NCBI RefSeq assembly: GCF_900240945.1
Contig: NZ_OESG01000012.1
Coordinates: forward strand, 868,001 to 932,000
Direction: 5' to 3'
Origin: Mycobacterium sp. 3519A
Lineage (GTDB): Bacteria > Actinomycetota > Actinomycetes > Mycobacteriales > Mycobacteriaceae
Length of the DNA: 64,000 nt
A model generated the notes under the pieces. That model saw only the letters and a list, made by a program, of their open reading frames with translations, was not told the DNA's origin and ran no database searches. A program made the translations under genes and the position numbers. Positions 7,282 to 16,812 of this stretch are shown piece after piece (the stretch's first letter is position 1; each line of letters opens with the position of its first letter).

Positions 7282-8313
7282 GTGAGCACCAGCGAGGTGG
7301 GTCCCGGCGAGCAGAAGCCAACCTGGGACGTGAAAGAGATTAGACGCGACAATTGGGAGAAGTCCGAGCGGCCCGTGTTGCACTCGCGGGACGGCAACAA
7401 GGTCTACGTCCGAGCGGTTGATCCATGTGACCCCGAGCCTGAGATCGTCCAGGTCTATGAGGGCGACGAGGTGATCGTCATGGAGCATTACTCCCACATA
7501 AGTCACCACACGACCCCAGAGGGACCCGACGGATATCTGCTGCCACAACGCATCGTCCCGGACCGCGAAGAGCCGGGCAAGGTGTTCGCGCGGACCCTAC
7601 GCATCGGGGAGCCTGACGACGGGCGACGGGTGCATGTGCGCCCCGGCGATCAACTGTCCTTTGACGAAGGCGCAATCAGCCTCCACATCGACGACGTCGA
7701 CGAGTGGGAGAGCAAGGGAGTAATCGGTTATGTGCCCCTCACACCCGTCCTGTTCACGTGGATGTGCTTTGGCACGCACCATCCCGAAGAAAAGCAAAGA
7801 TATCTGCTGTCGGCTGCCAGGCGACTCGACCGGGCGCAGACGCTTTTCCGAAGGGTCAGCGAACTGCGATACGAACTCCAAGAGAGTCCCCCCGAGGGCG
7901 CGCCCGCCATTCGGCGCGCCGTCTTTGATCTGGTCGGTACAACGGAGCTGGCCCTTGTCGCCCTCAATCGCGCCATGGACATGTGCGTACAGGCATCGAC
8001 AGCGATCGGAGCGAACCAGGCGGTGCCGCCTGAAATTACGCGCCTGCGAAGGTGTGTGGGGGAGATCCGCGACGCTTACGAGCATATCGACGAACGCGCT
8101 GTGGGCGAAGTACGCAACAATCCAAACCCGAACGCTCTGTCCGTCTTTGACCATGACCGGATCATCGCGGATGGCGTCATCGCCTATGGCGGTTACCTGT
8201 TAGACCTTACAACTGACGTCCAGGATCTCATCATCGCTGCACGGCAGCACCTAAAAACGGTCACCGGCGAAGCCCTGCCAGCCACTTCTGTCAGCCCGAC
8301 CAACACAACTTGA
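7282..8313 (+). CDS. Unknown protein with HEPN-like RxxxxH motif
   Basis: Protein of 343 residues from GTG 7282 (a TTG at 7240 would add 14 residues). Residues ~10-155 look beta-rich and are unassigned. Residues ~165-330 are helical and contain RDAYEH (R263 to H268), which fits the Rx4-6H signature of HEPN RNases, followed by IDER. No family could be named. It follows the HD and TPR genes in the same direction after a 234-bp gap, so it may be a separate unit or the effector of the same system. No Shine-Dalgarno sequence is obvious before the GTG; an AATAAT box about 12 bases upstream would allow a leaderless transcript, but this is a weak inference. Confidence 0.6.
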   Translation: MSTSEVGPGEQKPTWDVKEIRRDNWEKSERPVLHSRDGNKVYVRAVDPCDPEPEIVQVYEGDEVIVMEHYSHISHHTTPEGPDGYLLPQRIVPDREEPGKVFARTLRIGEPDDGRRVHVRPGDQLSFDEGAISLHIDDVDEWESKGVIGYVPLTPVLFTWMCFGTHHPEEKQRYLLSAARRLDRAQTLFRRVSELRYELQESPPEGAPAIRRAVFDLVGTTELALVALNRAMDMCVQASTAIGANQAVPPEITRLRRCVGEIRDAYEHIDERAVGEVRNNPNPNALSVFDHDRIIADGVIAYGGYLLDLTTDVQDLIIAARQHLKTVTGEALPATSVSPTNTT

Positions 8314-8422
8314 TCGCGCACACTTGAGCGCACGCGGGCTGTCGACTAGCTCGATCCCAATGAAAACGATCGCGCATCCCCCTCTGCACTCGAATGAAGA
8401 GTGATCGCGAGTCACAGAGGGA

Positions 8423-11224
8423 TCACAGCTGAATACCGTGGTCCGGATTCGAGGTTCGGGTGACGTGGCGCTCACTCCATCGCTTACTGTCTGACGTGGC
8501 AATATGCGTCTGCTCCTGCCATTTCAGATAGTTCTTGCACCGGCGTTTAGCTGCTTTCGCGCGTTGGTCAACGAATGAGGCAACCGGCTCGGAGAGATGA
8601 TCCGGCTCGGTGGTGGCACTGACATCGTGAGCGGTGCGGGCTCGCGCGTCGTGAGTAGCGATGATGTCGCGCAACAGATGGGCAGCGTCGCGGCTGCTTC
8701 CGCGACGCGCGACGTAGATGTCCTCATGCTCGCTATGCTCGTGATCGCCATCCCCGACGCCGCGCTGAAACAGGTAGGCCGTGTTGGATTCGCGGCCGCG
8801 CGTCATCGCGACGTACAGCATTGCGCGGGTGCTGTTTTCGCCGAGGACGCTCTGAGTCGTGTCCGCGGTGACGCCTTGGGCAGAATGCACGGTGACCGCG
8901 TAACCGTAGGTGATGTGCTCCGTCAGGTAATCACCCGTCAAGACGGCGCGGGCGCCGTCGTCGAGGCGGCGCGCGGCGACGCGATCGTGTTCGGGGTCGA
9001 TGGCGTAGACGCGCCAGCGGTTGCCATTACGGACCGGGTCGGCAGCCGGCTCGTTCCGGGTGGCATCGAGGACCGGGAGGGCGGGGTCGTTGCGGCGGCT
9101 GATGATCAAGTCCCCGACCGCGACCCGATGTCCACGCGCGACACCAATCGTGGGTGCCTTCGGGTCGATGGTGTCGGTGTGGATGCGTCGGTTGAGTGCG
9201 TCGGCCATTTCTGTTGTGTCGCAGAGCAGCAGCGCGTCCTTGCCGTCTGCGGTGTCGGCGCGGTAAGCAGCTAGTGCGTCGGTGGCCATGGCGATTTCGT
9301 CGCCCGTGTGCAACCTGTCGTGGGTGCGGTACCAGTCGATCGCGCGGCGCACCGGTGCGGGCCCGCCGTCGCGCAGCGCGAGGGATGCGGCGCGTTCCTG
9401 GCGGTCGTGCATGCGCCACACCTCGGACAGTTTCTGGGTCCAGGGCAGGTCGTCGCAGAGTTGGGCGAACATGCCCCCGCGAGCCTTCACCGGCGCCAGC
9501 TGGTGCGCGTCTCCGACGAGCACGGTCTTGATGTTGGCTTTCGTTGTCGCGGTGAGTAGTTGGTGTAGTTCGGTGGTGCCGACCATGCCCGCTTCATCGA
9601 CAATTACGAGGTCGAGATGGTCGAATGTGAGGGCGCCGTTATGTAACTCGTGTAGGGCTTTGGCGATGGTGTATCCGGTGTCGCCGGCACCTTCGCGCAC
9701 GGCGACATCGACGGCCTTACCGGTTGGCGCGAGGACCAGAATGCGGCTCTGGCGGCGGCGCGCCACCGCGGCTAGCACCCGCATGGAAGTGGTCTTGCCG
9801 GCCCCCGCCGGCGCGCTCACCGGCTGCACCAACCACGGTGACTTCGCGATGTTTTCGACCGCCCGTTTCTGATCCGGCGAGAGCCCTGCCGTGTCGGTGT
9901 CTTTGACCAACATCGAGGCCCGCACATCGCGGGCGTCGACGAGGTCGAGCAGCGCGGCTTCCTCCGCCAGAATGGAATCGGTGGTGAAACGTTCATGGCC
10001 CTCGCGCTGGTGCGGCTGTCGGGTCGCGGTGAGCCGCACCGCGACGTGATCGACAGCGCTCTCCACCAGCGTGCGCGGCGTGTGCTCGGTGTCCACAGGC
10101 AGTCGCGCGCCGATGATTTCGATCAGGTCGGCGCGGGTGAACGCGGCCTTCTCGATGTGCTGCGCGGCGGCCACCAACCAGTCCCGATTCAGCGGTATCC
10201 GCGCGGCTTGTTCACGCATCTGGCGGGCTTGGCGCCAGGCAGCGCCATCGATCGCCAAACTCCGCTCATCGGTGCGCCACTGCGCTCGCAACTCGGCCCA
10301 CGAAACGTGCTCGAGTTTGAGTGGTCGGGTCGCCTTTTGGGCGGTCGCGAGCTGGGCTGGCGTGAGTCGGCGGGCGTCCGCCACGGCCAGGTTTCCCGCT
10401 GCCCACTGGCGCAGTTGGGTTGAGCGTTGCGACCACGCGGTGATGGTGTCGCGGCTGATGCCGGCGACCTCGGCCATCCCCGTGGCGGGGTCCGCCACGG
10501 TCCATTCCACCCCCATGAGCCGGTGGAGTTCGCTGCGCAAGGTGGCTTGGTAGATGACCCCGGCGGCGCGGGCTTCGTGATACAACGACGCGCCGTCAAT
10601 CGACACGAGTTGGCCGTCGGGGCGGGCCTGGCGGTTGGGCACGATCACGTGGGTGTGCAGGTGCGGATCACCCGCCCGCGATGTCTCATGTTGGTAGGCG
10701 ATCGCCACCAACCCGGGCAACTTCACCAGATCCTTCTCCCCCGTCACCAGGTTATGGACGCGGGTGTATCCGGCATGAGCCGCAAGGTATTCCATCGCCT
10801 CACTGATCGCGGCGGCATGCGCGGCGGAGATTGCTTTGTCGGCCACCTCGTCGGCCCGCAGCGCACGTATCAGCGACACAGTTTTCGGGGCGCAGAACGT
10901 CAGATCGAAGCCGTGGACGCCGCGCGTTCCGAACGCGCGACCGCACGCTCGGTTGGGCGCCACACCATCGTCGAGCCAGCGCGCCACCACCTCGGTATCG
11001 GCCTCCCCGCCGGCACGCCGCAGGTCGGTTAGGCCGACGAGTTTCGCAGCGCTGTGGGTGTCACCGGCGCACAACCAGACTGGCGTGCGGGTGTCGTGTT
11101 CGGTGTAGTACTCGCCCAAACCGCCGCCCGGTTTTCGGGCATCTTTGACCGCCTCGCCGACAGCGTTGGCGGTGTCGTTGTAGTACTTGATCGACCAGCG
11201 CGACAGCTTCGCGATCGTCAACAT
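8423..11224 (-). CDS. MobF (TrwC/TraI-type) conjugative relaxase-helicase
   Basis: Protein of 933 residues. The N-terminal relaxase domain begins [10 protein letters not shown] and has the paired tyrosines (Y14-Y15 in IKYYND) that attack nic, and the three-histidine metal site in [11 protein letters not shown] (H188, H190, H192). A RecD-like SF1 helicase follows with Walker [11 protein letters not shown] (~470-480), Walker [19 protein letters not shown], and the C-terminal motifs [12 protein letters not shown] and [12 protein letters not shown] 11224 is preceded by GGGTGGTGG and matches the family N-terminus. It would nick the island's oriT and unwind the transferred strand, using a type IV secretion system supplied elsewhere. 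The protein is short compared with many actinobacterial MobF relaxases, so the C-terminus may be reduced. Confidence 0.92.
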   Translation of the reverse strand: MLTIAKLSRWSIKYYNDTANAVGEAVKDARKPGGGLGEYYTEHDTRTPVWLCAGDTHSAAKLVGLTDLRRAGGEADTEVVARWLDDGVAPNRACGRAFGTRGVHGFDLTFCAPKTVSLIRALRADEVADKAISAAHAAAISEAMEYLAAHAGYTRVHNLVTGEKDLVKLPGLVAIAYQHETSRAGDPHLHTHVIVPNRQARPDGQLVSIDGASLYHEARAAGVIYQATLRSELHRLMGVEWTVADPATGMAEVAGISRDTITAWSQRSTQLRQWAAGNLAVADARRLTPAQLATAQKATRPLKLEHVSWAELRAQWRTDERSLAIDGAAWRQARQMREQAARIPLNRDWLVAAAQHIEKAAFTRADLIEIIGARLPVDTEHTPRTLVESAVDHVAVRLTATRQPHQREGHERFTTDSILAEEAALLDLVDARDVRASMLVKDTDTAGLSPDQKRAVENIAKSPWLVQPVSAPAGAGKTTSMRVLAAVARRRQSRILVLAPTGKAVDVAVREGAGDTGYTIAKALHELHNGALTFDHLDLVIVDEAGMVGTTELHQLLTATTKANIKTVLVGDAHQLAPVKARGGMFAQLCDDLPWTQKLSEVWRMHDRQERAASLALRDGGPAPVRRAIDWYRTHDRLHTGDEIAMATDALAAYRADTADGKDALLLCDTTEMADALNRRIHTDTIDPKAPTIGVARGHRVAVGDLIISRRNDPALPVLDATRNEPAADPVRNGNRWRVYAIDPEHDRVAARRLDDGARAVLTGDYLTEHITYGYAVTVHSAQGVTADTTQSVLGENSTRAMLYVAMTRGRESNTAYLFQRGVGDGDHEHSEHEDIYVARRGSSRDAAHLLRDIIATHDARARTAHDVSATTEPDHLSEPVASFVDQRAKAAKRRCKNYLKWQEQTHIATSDSKRWSERHVTRTSNPDHGIQL

Positions 11225-11269
11225 GTCGACCACCACCCGAATCGAGATCGCCTGGCGCACAGCGTCTAC

Positions 11270-11297
11270 GAGGCAGCACACGAACGTGTGCTGCCTC
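11270..11297. promoter_or_regulatory. Perfect palindrome upstream of the relaxase (candidate oriT hairpin)
   Basis: Two perfect 13-base arms (GAGGCAGCACACG and its complement) separated by two bases, 45 bp upstream of the relaxase start. A smaller inverted repeat (GCACA-CCT-TGTGC) follows at 11305-11317. MobF relaxases recognise a hairpin next to nic, often close to their gene, so oriT is the first guess; an operator for relaxase control is the alternative. Confidence 0.5.
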
Positions 11298-11838
11298 AAA
11301 CCTCGCACACCTTGTGCAAATGTGCCACAGCAATATTGGGGGTTTTTAGCGAATTGCCATGGAGCGCAATGACGTTGGGTGGCGTAATACTGTTAAGGCG
11401 GGAAATGTCGAGAATCTAGTATCATTGATAGGAGTCAACGGCTGCAGGCATGACGAGGCGGGTCGGGTATCGAGCATGAGCATCGGGAGTTGACCTTCGG
11501 CGGGAGTGGCGGGCATTCACTCGCGCCGCGAACCCAACGATGCACAAGCCGTTCAGAAGGATTCGCCCGCAAAACAGTTTCGCTCGAAGCGCACATGCCA
11601 GGCAGGCCGGGCTCCCGCGGTTGGGACTCGGCAATCAGAATCTCCGAGGAGGCGACCGAGTAGAACCATAGGGGATGTCAGAGATGATGCGTGACCGTCC
11701 TGGTGCGGCGGCGAAGGAGTAGGCGCTCATCGTCTCGTGGGCGCGCCCAGCGGGCAGGTCACTAACCCAATCAGTCCGTTCCTCCTAAATGGAGTCCGGG
11801 GAGCCAGTGAACACGACGGTCTAAGCGCTGCGTGTCTA
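11298..11838. other. Gene-free stretch between relaxase and HNH genes
   Basis: About 540 bp that would hold the rest of an oriT region (nic side) and the relaxase promoter. Short open frames are present on both strands but none has a convincing ribosome-binding site or protein-like sequence. Confidence 0.4.
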
Positions 11839-13032
11839 CTAACCGAAGTATCCGCCTCCGTAGTAACCGCCGCTGTCCCAAACGGTGGTGGCCGCGCGCC
11901 AACCTTCGATGTCCGCGATTGCTTCAATGCATTCGGGGTCACCCATCGTCCAGCTACCGGTTAGCGAGAATCGACCGTTAGCGAAAACATCGCCTTGCAA
12001 TGACTCGGTGCTGCCTCCGTCCGCACTCGCCACCACTGCCGAACCTGAAAGGACGGCGTCAAACTCACCTCCAAACGTGAATGAGAAGACCTCACCGTGT
12101 CTTTCGACGCCAACCTTATCGATATTGATATCGATGTCGCCGTCGACCTCATCGACCGTCACGTCTTCATTCCGATCTTTGAACTCATGCGACTCGAGTG
12201 CGGATACTGCCTCCTCGACAATGGTTTCTCGGAGTCGGCTCACAGGCTGTTGGAGAGCATCGTCTAACGTCAACTGACAGACGTCTTCTAGGACGACCAC
12301 ACTCCTGCGGTCTCTAACATCAAGCGTCACAGAGACCTGTTGTTGAGTGCCTTCAGCCGGATCACCGACCCAAACTGTCCGTAACTCGTCGAAGTCGTGT
12401 GCCTTAGCCGGGTCGATCGCGGCGAGCCTGCGTACTAGTGGTGTCATATGTTCCTGGAACATAGAAATGTTCTCGGACTTGTCAAAGTCCATCGCCGCGA
12501 TTGTCTTAAGAAACTTAGCAATAGCTGTCGGACCTTCGAAGAACTCAGCCCGCCGGATGACATCTTCCTGTTTGGCCAAAGCCGTATGCAGTGCAGTCGC
12601 CACGACCGGAAAGCCGGAGACATCGTGATTTGACTTTTTCAGATTGCACGGCGCACAGATCGGCGCCAAGTTGTACGGCGCATCTAAGTCATAGCCTTCT
12701 ACGCGATCAGGAGGAAGCCACTTCGCTAAGTCATCTTGCTTCGTAGAACTTGGAACAATGTGATCGATCTGGACCGCCGCATAGTCGCTCTGCGGCTTGC
12801 CACACCAATAGCACCGTGTCCGATATGCATCGAACAAGGCGAGTTTCAATATGCCGTTATCGCCTCCGCTTCGATACCTGATCTCGCTTGGCATTCTCAA
12901 ACGGTAGATCAAGGGGCATGCTCGTAGCCCCTCGTTCGTCCACTCGGGAACCTGTGGACGTTTGCACTGTACGTGGCAGCGTGCGCAAGTCTCCCCGTCA
13001 TGCCGCTCGAGGTAGCTGTGGAAGTCCGCCAT
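11839..13032 (-). CDS. HNH endonuclease with unassigned C-terminal domain
   Basis: Protein of 397 residues. An N-terminal cysteine pair (ETCARC, C16/C19) precedes a full HNH module: CYWC (C74, C77), DHIVPSS (D90-H91), YNLAPIC (N121) and CAPCN (C126, C129, N130), i.e. a zinc-stabilised beta-beta-alpha nuclease. The C-terminal ~180 residues, from about 225, are acidic and beta-rich and end in a glycine/tyrosine tail (GGYYGGGYFG); I do not recognise them. ATG 13032 has AGGGA upstream; TTG at 13071 is an alternative. It is divergent from gajA and shares a 170-bp control region with it, which suggests a functional link to that defence pair. Confidence 0.8.
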   Translation of the reverse strand: MADFHSYLERHDGETCARCHVQCKRPQVPEWTNEGLRACPLIYRLRMPSEIRYRSGGDNGILKLALFDAYRTRCYWCGKPQSDYAAVQIDHIVPSSTKQDDLAKWLPPDRVEGYDLDAPYNLAPICAPCNLKKSNHDVSGFPVVATALHTALAKQEDVIRRAEFFEGPTAIAKFLKTIAAMDFDKSENISMFQEHMTPLVRRLAAIDPAKAHDFDELRTVWVGDPAEGTQQQVSVTLDVRDRRSVVVLEDVCQLTLDDALQQPVSRLRETIVEEAVSALESHEFKDRNEDVTVDEVDGDIDINIDKVGVERHGEVFSFTFGGEFDAVLSGSAVVASADGGSTESLQGDVFANGRFSLTGSWTMGDPECIEAIADIEGWRAATTVWDSGGYYGGGYFG

Positions 13033-13202
13033 CTGGTGAGTCCCTGTTGCCGATCCGATTGGGACGATCAACTATGAGCTAGCCCGGGGCGTGCGCAGGA
13101 GGTCGAGTACATCCCTGAATTCAAAGACACGCCGTGGGCTACGTCAGGCTCCGGCGGTCGATGATTCTATTGTCGGATTCCTCGGCTTTCGAAGGGTTCT
13201 AC

Positions 13203-15065
13203 ATGTACCTATCGCAGTTGTCTCTCCGGCACTTTCGTTCATGCCGTGACACCTCGGTCGTCTTCACCCCCGACCTCACAGTGGTCGTGGGCGAAAACGC
13301 TGCCGGTAAGACAGCGATAGTTGACGCGCTGAGGTTGGTTGCTTTCCCCGCCTCAGGCCGTCAGACAGTTTGGTTTGTCGGCGAACGCGATCTATCTCAC
13401 GGAATTGCTGTTGGAACGTCGGTCGACCTGTCTGCGCGTTACTCGGGTCTTAGCGATGATGAGCAATCGATCTACCTTGCGCAACTGATTGATGCTCACG
13501 GTGATCTTGTGTACACGGCGAGTTTTGCGACCAAAGCGGACGTACCGAAGCGGAGTGTTCTCACATGGGGGATCGGCGATGCGCGAGCAGAAGATCCGGA
13601 ACCGGCGTTGAGACGGCGAATCTCATACGTGTACATGCCGCCGCTCCGTGACGCGGTCAGGGATCTGGATGGCGGCGACCAAGCCCAACTTCACGATGTC
13701 CTTAGGATCGTCGTTGGCTCAGACGCCGAGCTCGAGGCGGACTTCATCGGTACCGCGAACGATGCACTGAGACAGGTAGCAGAGCACGGTCTGGCCGTGA
13801 CAACAAGGGAATCCATTCAGGCGTTCTTCAAGCAAACGACTCCGCCTAACCGCGAACACGTCATCGAGCTGAATCAGCGGAAGCTCGAACTACGACGCAT
13901 CGCTCGCCTCCTTCGTATTCAGCTCGCCGAACGGGAAATACCGATCGGGGATATCGCCGCGACCGGCCTGGGGTACGCCAACCTGCTGTACATCGCGATG
14001 GTTGTGCTTCAGCTGGTTAGGGCGAAAGAAAGTGATCTGACTTTACTCCTCGTCGAAGAACCCGAAGCACATCTTCACCCTCAGCTGCAACTGGTTCTCC
14101 TGGACTTTCTTCATGATCAAGCGAAGTCGAGCGGCCAGACCCACGACCCCAGTCTTCCAAGCGGCAAGGTTCAGGTCGTCGTCACGACCCACTCGCCCGT
14201 ACTAGCCAGCACAGTTTCGATTCGTAATGTCGTTGTCGTAGCTCGCGACAGCGATAGTGCCGATTGGTGTACGAAGGTGACCGCTATCCGCGAGATCGGT
14301 ATAGAGCCGGTGCAACGCCGTAAGATCGACCGCTACTTGAACTCGACGCGCGCAGCGTTGTTGTTCGCCCGAGACGTTGTTCTTGTGGAGGGTATAGCCG
14401 AGATGCTAGTGCTGCCGTCGCTAGCTCCGCACCGGCTTAAGGAGGCGGCTGGGAAGATAGTGGCCTCCGGCGGAGGTGAGTCCGACATCGATGCAGTCAC
14501 CAAGAGGCTGCTACGTCAATTCCGCAGTGCCACTTTAATAAACATTGAAGGTGTCGACTTTGAGCCGTACCTGCGTGTGCTTCTGGATGGCGATCATCCC
14601 CGTGTTGATCGAGTCGTGGTGGTGACTGATCGAGACCATACAGGAGCCGGCGAAGAACGAAAGACGTTCTACGAGCAGCGGTTCTTCCAGCACCTTGAGG
14701 CTGGACGGTTAGCAGTTGTCGTAGGCGGCACGACATTGGAAGCTGAGATGTTCAGAGTGCCCCAGAACGAAGAGCTGTTACACGCCGCGTTTCTGGCGTT
14801 GCACCCGCAGTCCGATCATCACTGGAAGAAGGTGGTGGCTGCAGTCGAAGGCCGAGAACCGGACGCCCGCGCGGAGACCTTCGCCACTGCAATCCGGGCG
14901 ACGTCCGCCAGCGATGAATATTACCTGGATATCGCAAAAGGTGATTTCGCACATGTGGTTGCTGAGGCATTGGAGTCCAACGACGGCTCTTCCCTTGGTG
15001 TTCCGGAATATCTAAAGGCCGCCATTGACGCGGTCGCGCATGTCGATGCGGCACAAGGTGACTGA
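13203..15065 (+). CDS. gajA: GajA-like OLD-family ATP-dependent nuclease
   Basis: Protein of 620 residues. The ABC-type ATPase part has Walker A GENAAGKT (30-37), the GLGYAN segment (255-260), Walker B LLLVEEPEAHLHP (281-292) and the H-loop TTHSP (H330). The C-terminal TOPRIM nuclease has the catalytic glutamate in LVEGIAE (E396) and the DxD pair in VTDRDH (D476, D478). This is the OLD nuclease architecture; next to a UvrD-like helicase it fits GajA of the Gabija anti-phage system, which cuts DNA when nucleotide levels fall. ATG 13203 is chosen because the protein then starts at the family position (LSLRHFRS) and GAAGG lies upstream. It overlaps gajB by eight bases. Confidence 0.85.
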   Translation: MYLSQLSLRHFRSCRDTSVVFTPDLTVVVGENAAGKTAIVDALRLVAFPASGRQTVWFVGERDLSHGIAVGTSVDLSARYSGLSDDEQSIYLAQLIDAHGDLVYTASFATKADVPKRSVLTWGIGDARAEDPEPALRRRISYVYMPPLRDAVRDLDGGDQAQLHDVLRIVVGSDAELEADFIGTANDALRQVAEHGLAVTTRESIQAFFKQTTPPNREHVIELNQRKLELRRIARLLRIQLAEREIPIGDIAATGLGYANLLYIAMVVLQLVRAKESDLTLLLVEEPEAHLHPQLQLVLLDFLHDQAKSSGQTHDPSLPSGKVQVVVTTHSPVLASTVSIRNVVVVARDSDSADWCTKVTAIREIGIEPVQRRKIDRYLNSTRAALLFARDVVLVEGIAEMLVLPSLAPHRLKEAAGKIVASGGGESDIDAVTKRLLRQFRSATLINIEGVDFEPYLRVLLDGDHPRVDRVVVVTDRDHTGAGEERKTFYEQRFFQHLEAGRLAVVVGGTTLEAEMFRVPQNEELLHAAFLALHPQSDHHWKKVVAAVEGREPDARAETFATAIRATSASDEYYLDIAKGDFAHVVAEALESNDGSSLGVPEYLKAAIDAVAHVDAAQGD

Positions 15066-16812
15066 GACCAATCCATTCGGGCTTAGCGACGAACAGCTTC
15101 GAGCCCTCCGACCTGAGATTCGCCTTGTAGAGGCCGGCCCGGGCGCCGGCAAGACGAGGACCGTCGTCGCCCGGTTACGGAGCAACTTCGAAGATGGCCG
15201 CCGAGTTGCGATGTTGTCTTTCACCAACGCCGCTGTCGACGTGGCCCGGCTAAGAGGTCGCGACGTTCCGCAGCTCCTTGAGGCGCCAAACTTCGTAGGC
15301 ACGTTCGACTCATTTTTTCGCCGATACGTTGTCACTCCCGCAACGATGCGGGGCAGCCGACGACCCACCTACGTTACGTCTTGGGATGATCTCCGCAACT
15401 CGATGGCAGTTGTGAGACCTGCGAACGGTGGCATCGGTATTCGGCTTACGCGCTTTGTGCAGCGCGGGGGTGTTTGGGTTATCGACGAAGACTCGCTGAG
15501 TCGAGCGGAACGGCTGGCTTGGGACAAGCTCACGGAGTGGTCAAGAGAAAACCTCAACCAGATTGGTCATCAGCGCATCGTCACCCTCCAAGAGAGCCAC
15601 GTGTACGACACGGCTGCAGCGCGGAAACGCGCTCTCATAGTTCTGGACTCGGCCGAGTCGCCTTTACGGCTGCTGGCACGGCGGTTCAACGAGATCATTA
15701 TCGACGAGTTTCAGGACTGCGACGAGACGGAGCATGACATCGTCGATCGACTCACGAGCGCAGGCATACACGTCGTCGCCGTTGCCGATCCAGACCAGGC
15801 AATCTACGAGTTCCGCCAAGCCAATTCCGCGTTGTACGAGCGCTTTCGCGAGCGGGTCGCAGACGAGGAGCGGGTAGCGCTGACTACGTGTTTCCGCTCG
15901 AGTCCGGTGATCTGCTCAGTAATCAATAGCCTTCGCGCAGTCGGCCTCGGTCAGGTCGTTCCGAGTGAAGACCATCCTGGTGGGTCTTCAACTGTTCACG
16001 TTGTCGTTGGGTCGGGAGTGAAAGCCGGAGAACGCGCTTATAGGATCTTGCGCCAGTCCGGCGTTTCGCCGATGAAGACCAGAGTTATTGCACATCGGAA
16101 GTCGGATGCGCGAGCTCTCTTGCGTGCCGGTAAGGAGCCGCCGCACGGTAGTTCGCAAATCGAGCTGCTTCTTGTAGCGTTGGCTGACTTGCATTCGGGC
16201 ACAGACCCTTCCGGGCGGCTGAGAGCGATACGTCGTGTGGAGTCGTTCCTACTCAGCCAGTTCGATTGGGACGGCCAAGACGTCGAGGGAAAGAGCGATC
16301 AGATCGAACGCCTTGGGGTTGCGTCGGCGGACTTGCGTGGCGTAGCCAGCGCGTTATTGCGGTCCTCGCTCTCGTGGACAGACGAAGCCTCTTGCAAGGC
16401 GAATGTACGTCGAATAGTGGAGGACTTCTCGAATCGAACTGATGTCGAGCTTCGACCACGCTTGGGCAACAGACTAAGTATTCCGGAGAAGGTATGGAAG
16501 TTCTGGAAGAGTAGGACTGCGGGGCTATTGACCGACGGTGTATCGGATGCACTCCGCTGGGGTCACGTACACGGTGTGAAGGGCGACGAGTTCGAGGCCG
16601 TGATTATGGCCATTCCGTCGAAGGCAACAGGCCCGAGTCACGTATTGGACGACTGGCAGGGCGGTCGCAATTCGGAGCAGCGCCGAGTGCTGTACGTAGG
16701 CGTAAGCCGAGCAATGCGTGAGCTGGTGATCGTTGTGCCCCCATCGCGGCGAGACCAATTGGAAGCCATTTTAGCGGACGCAGAGATCAGTTACACCGTG
16801 GTTGTCGCCTGA
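15058..16812 (+). CDS. gajB: GajB-like UvrD/Rep-type SF1 helicase
   Basis: Protein of 584 residues with all superfamily 1A motifs: Walker A AGPGAGKT (26-33), Ia LSFTNAAV, II IIDEFQDCDE, III VADPDQAIYEFR, IV TCFRSS, V HGVKGDEFEAV and VI YVGVSRA. In Gabija, GajB partners GajA and its NTP hydrolysis contributes to activation. The start is uncertain: GTG 15058 overlaps the gajA stop and places the Q-motif region (GLSDEQLRAL) near the N-terminus; ATG 15046 or 15040 would add four to six residues. The overlap implies translational coupling. Confidence 0.85.
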   Translation: MTETNPFGLSDEQLRALRPEIRLVEAGPGAGKTRTVVARLRSNFEDGRRVAMLSFTNAAVDVARLRGRDVPQLLEAPNFVGTFDSFFRRYVVTPATMRGSRRPTYVTSWDDLRNSMAVVRPANGGIGIRLTRFVQRGGVWVIDEDSLSRAERLAWDKLTEWSRENLNQIGHQRIVTLQESHVYDTAAARKRALIVLDSAESPLRLLARRFNEIIIDEFQDCDETEHDIVDRLTSAGIHVVAVADPDQAIYEFRQANSALYERFRERVADEERVALTTCFRSSPVICSVINSLRAVGLGQVVPSEDHPGGSSTVHVVVGSGVKAGERAYRILRQSGVSPMKTRVIAHRKSDARALLRAGKEPPHGSSQIELLLVALADLHSGTDPSGRLRAIRRVESFLLSQFDWDGQDVEGKSDQIERLGVASADLRGVASALLRSSLSWTDEASCKANVRRIVEDFSNRTDVELRPRLGNRLSIPEKVWKFWKSRTAGLLTDGVSDALRWGHVHGVKGDEFEAVIMAIPSKATGPSHVLDDWQGGRNSEQRRVLYVGVSRAMRELVIVVPPSRRDQLEAILADAEISYTVVVA

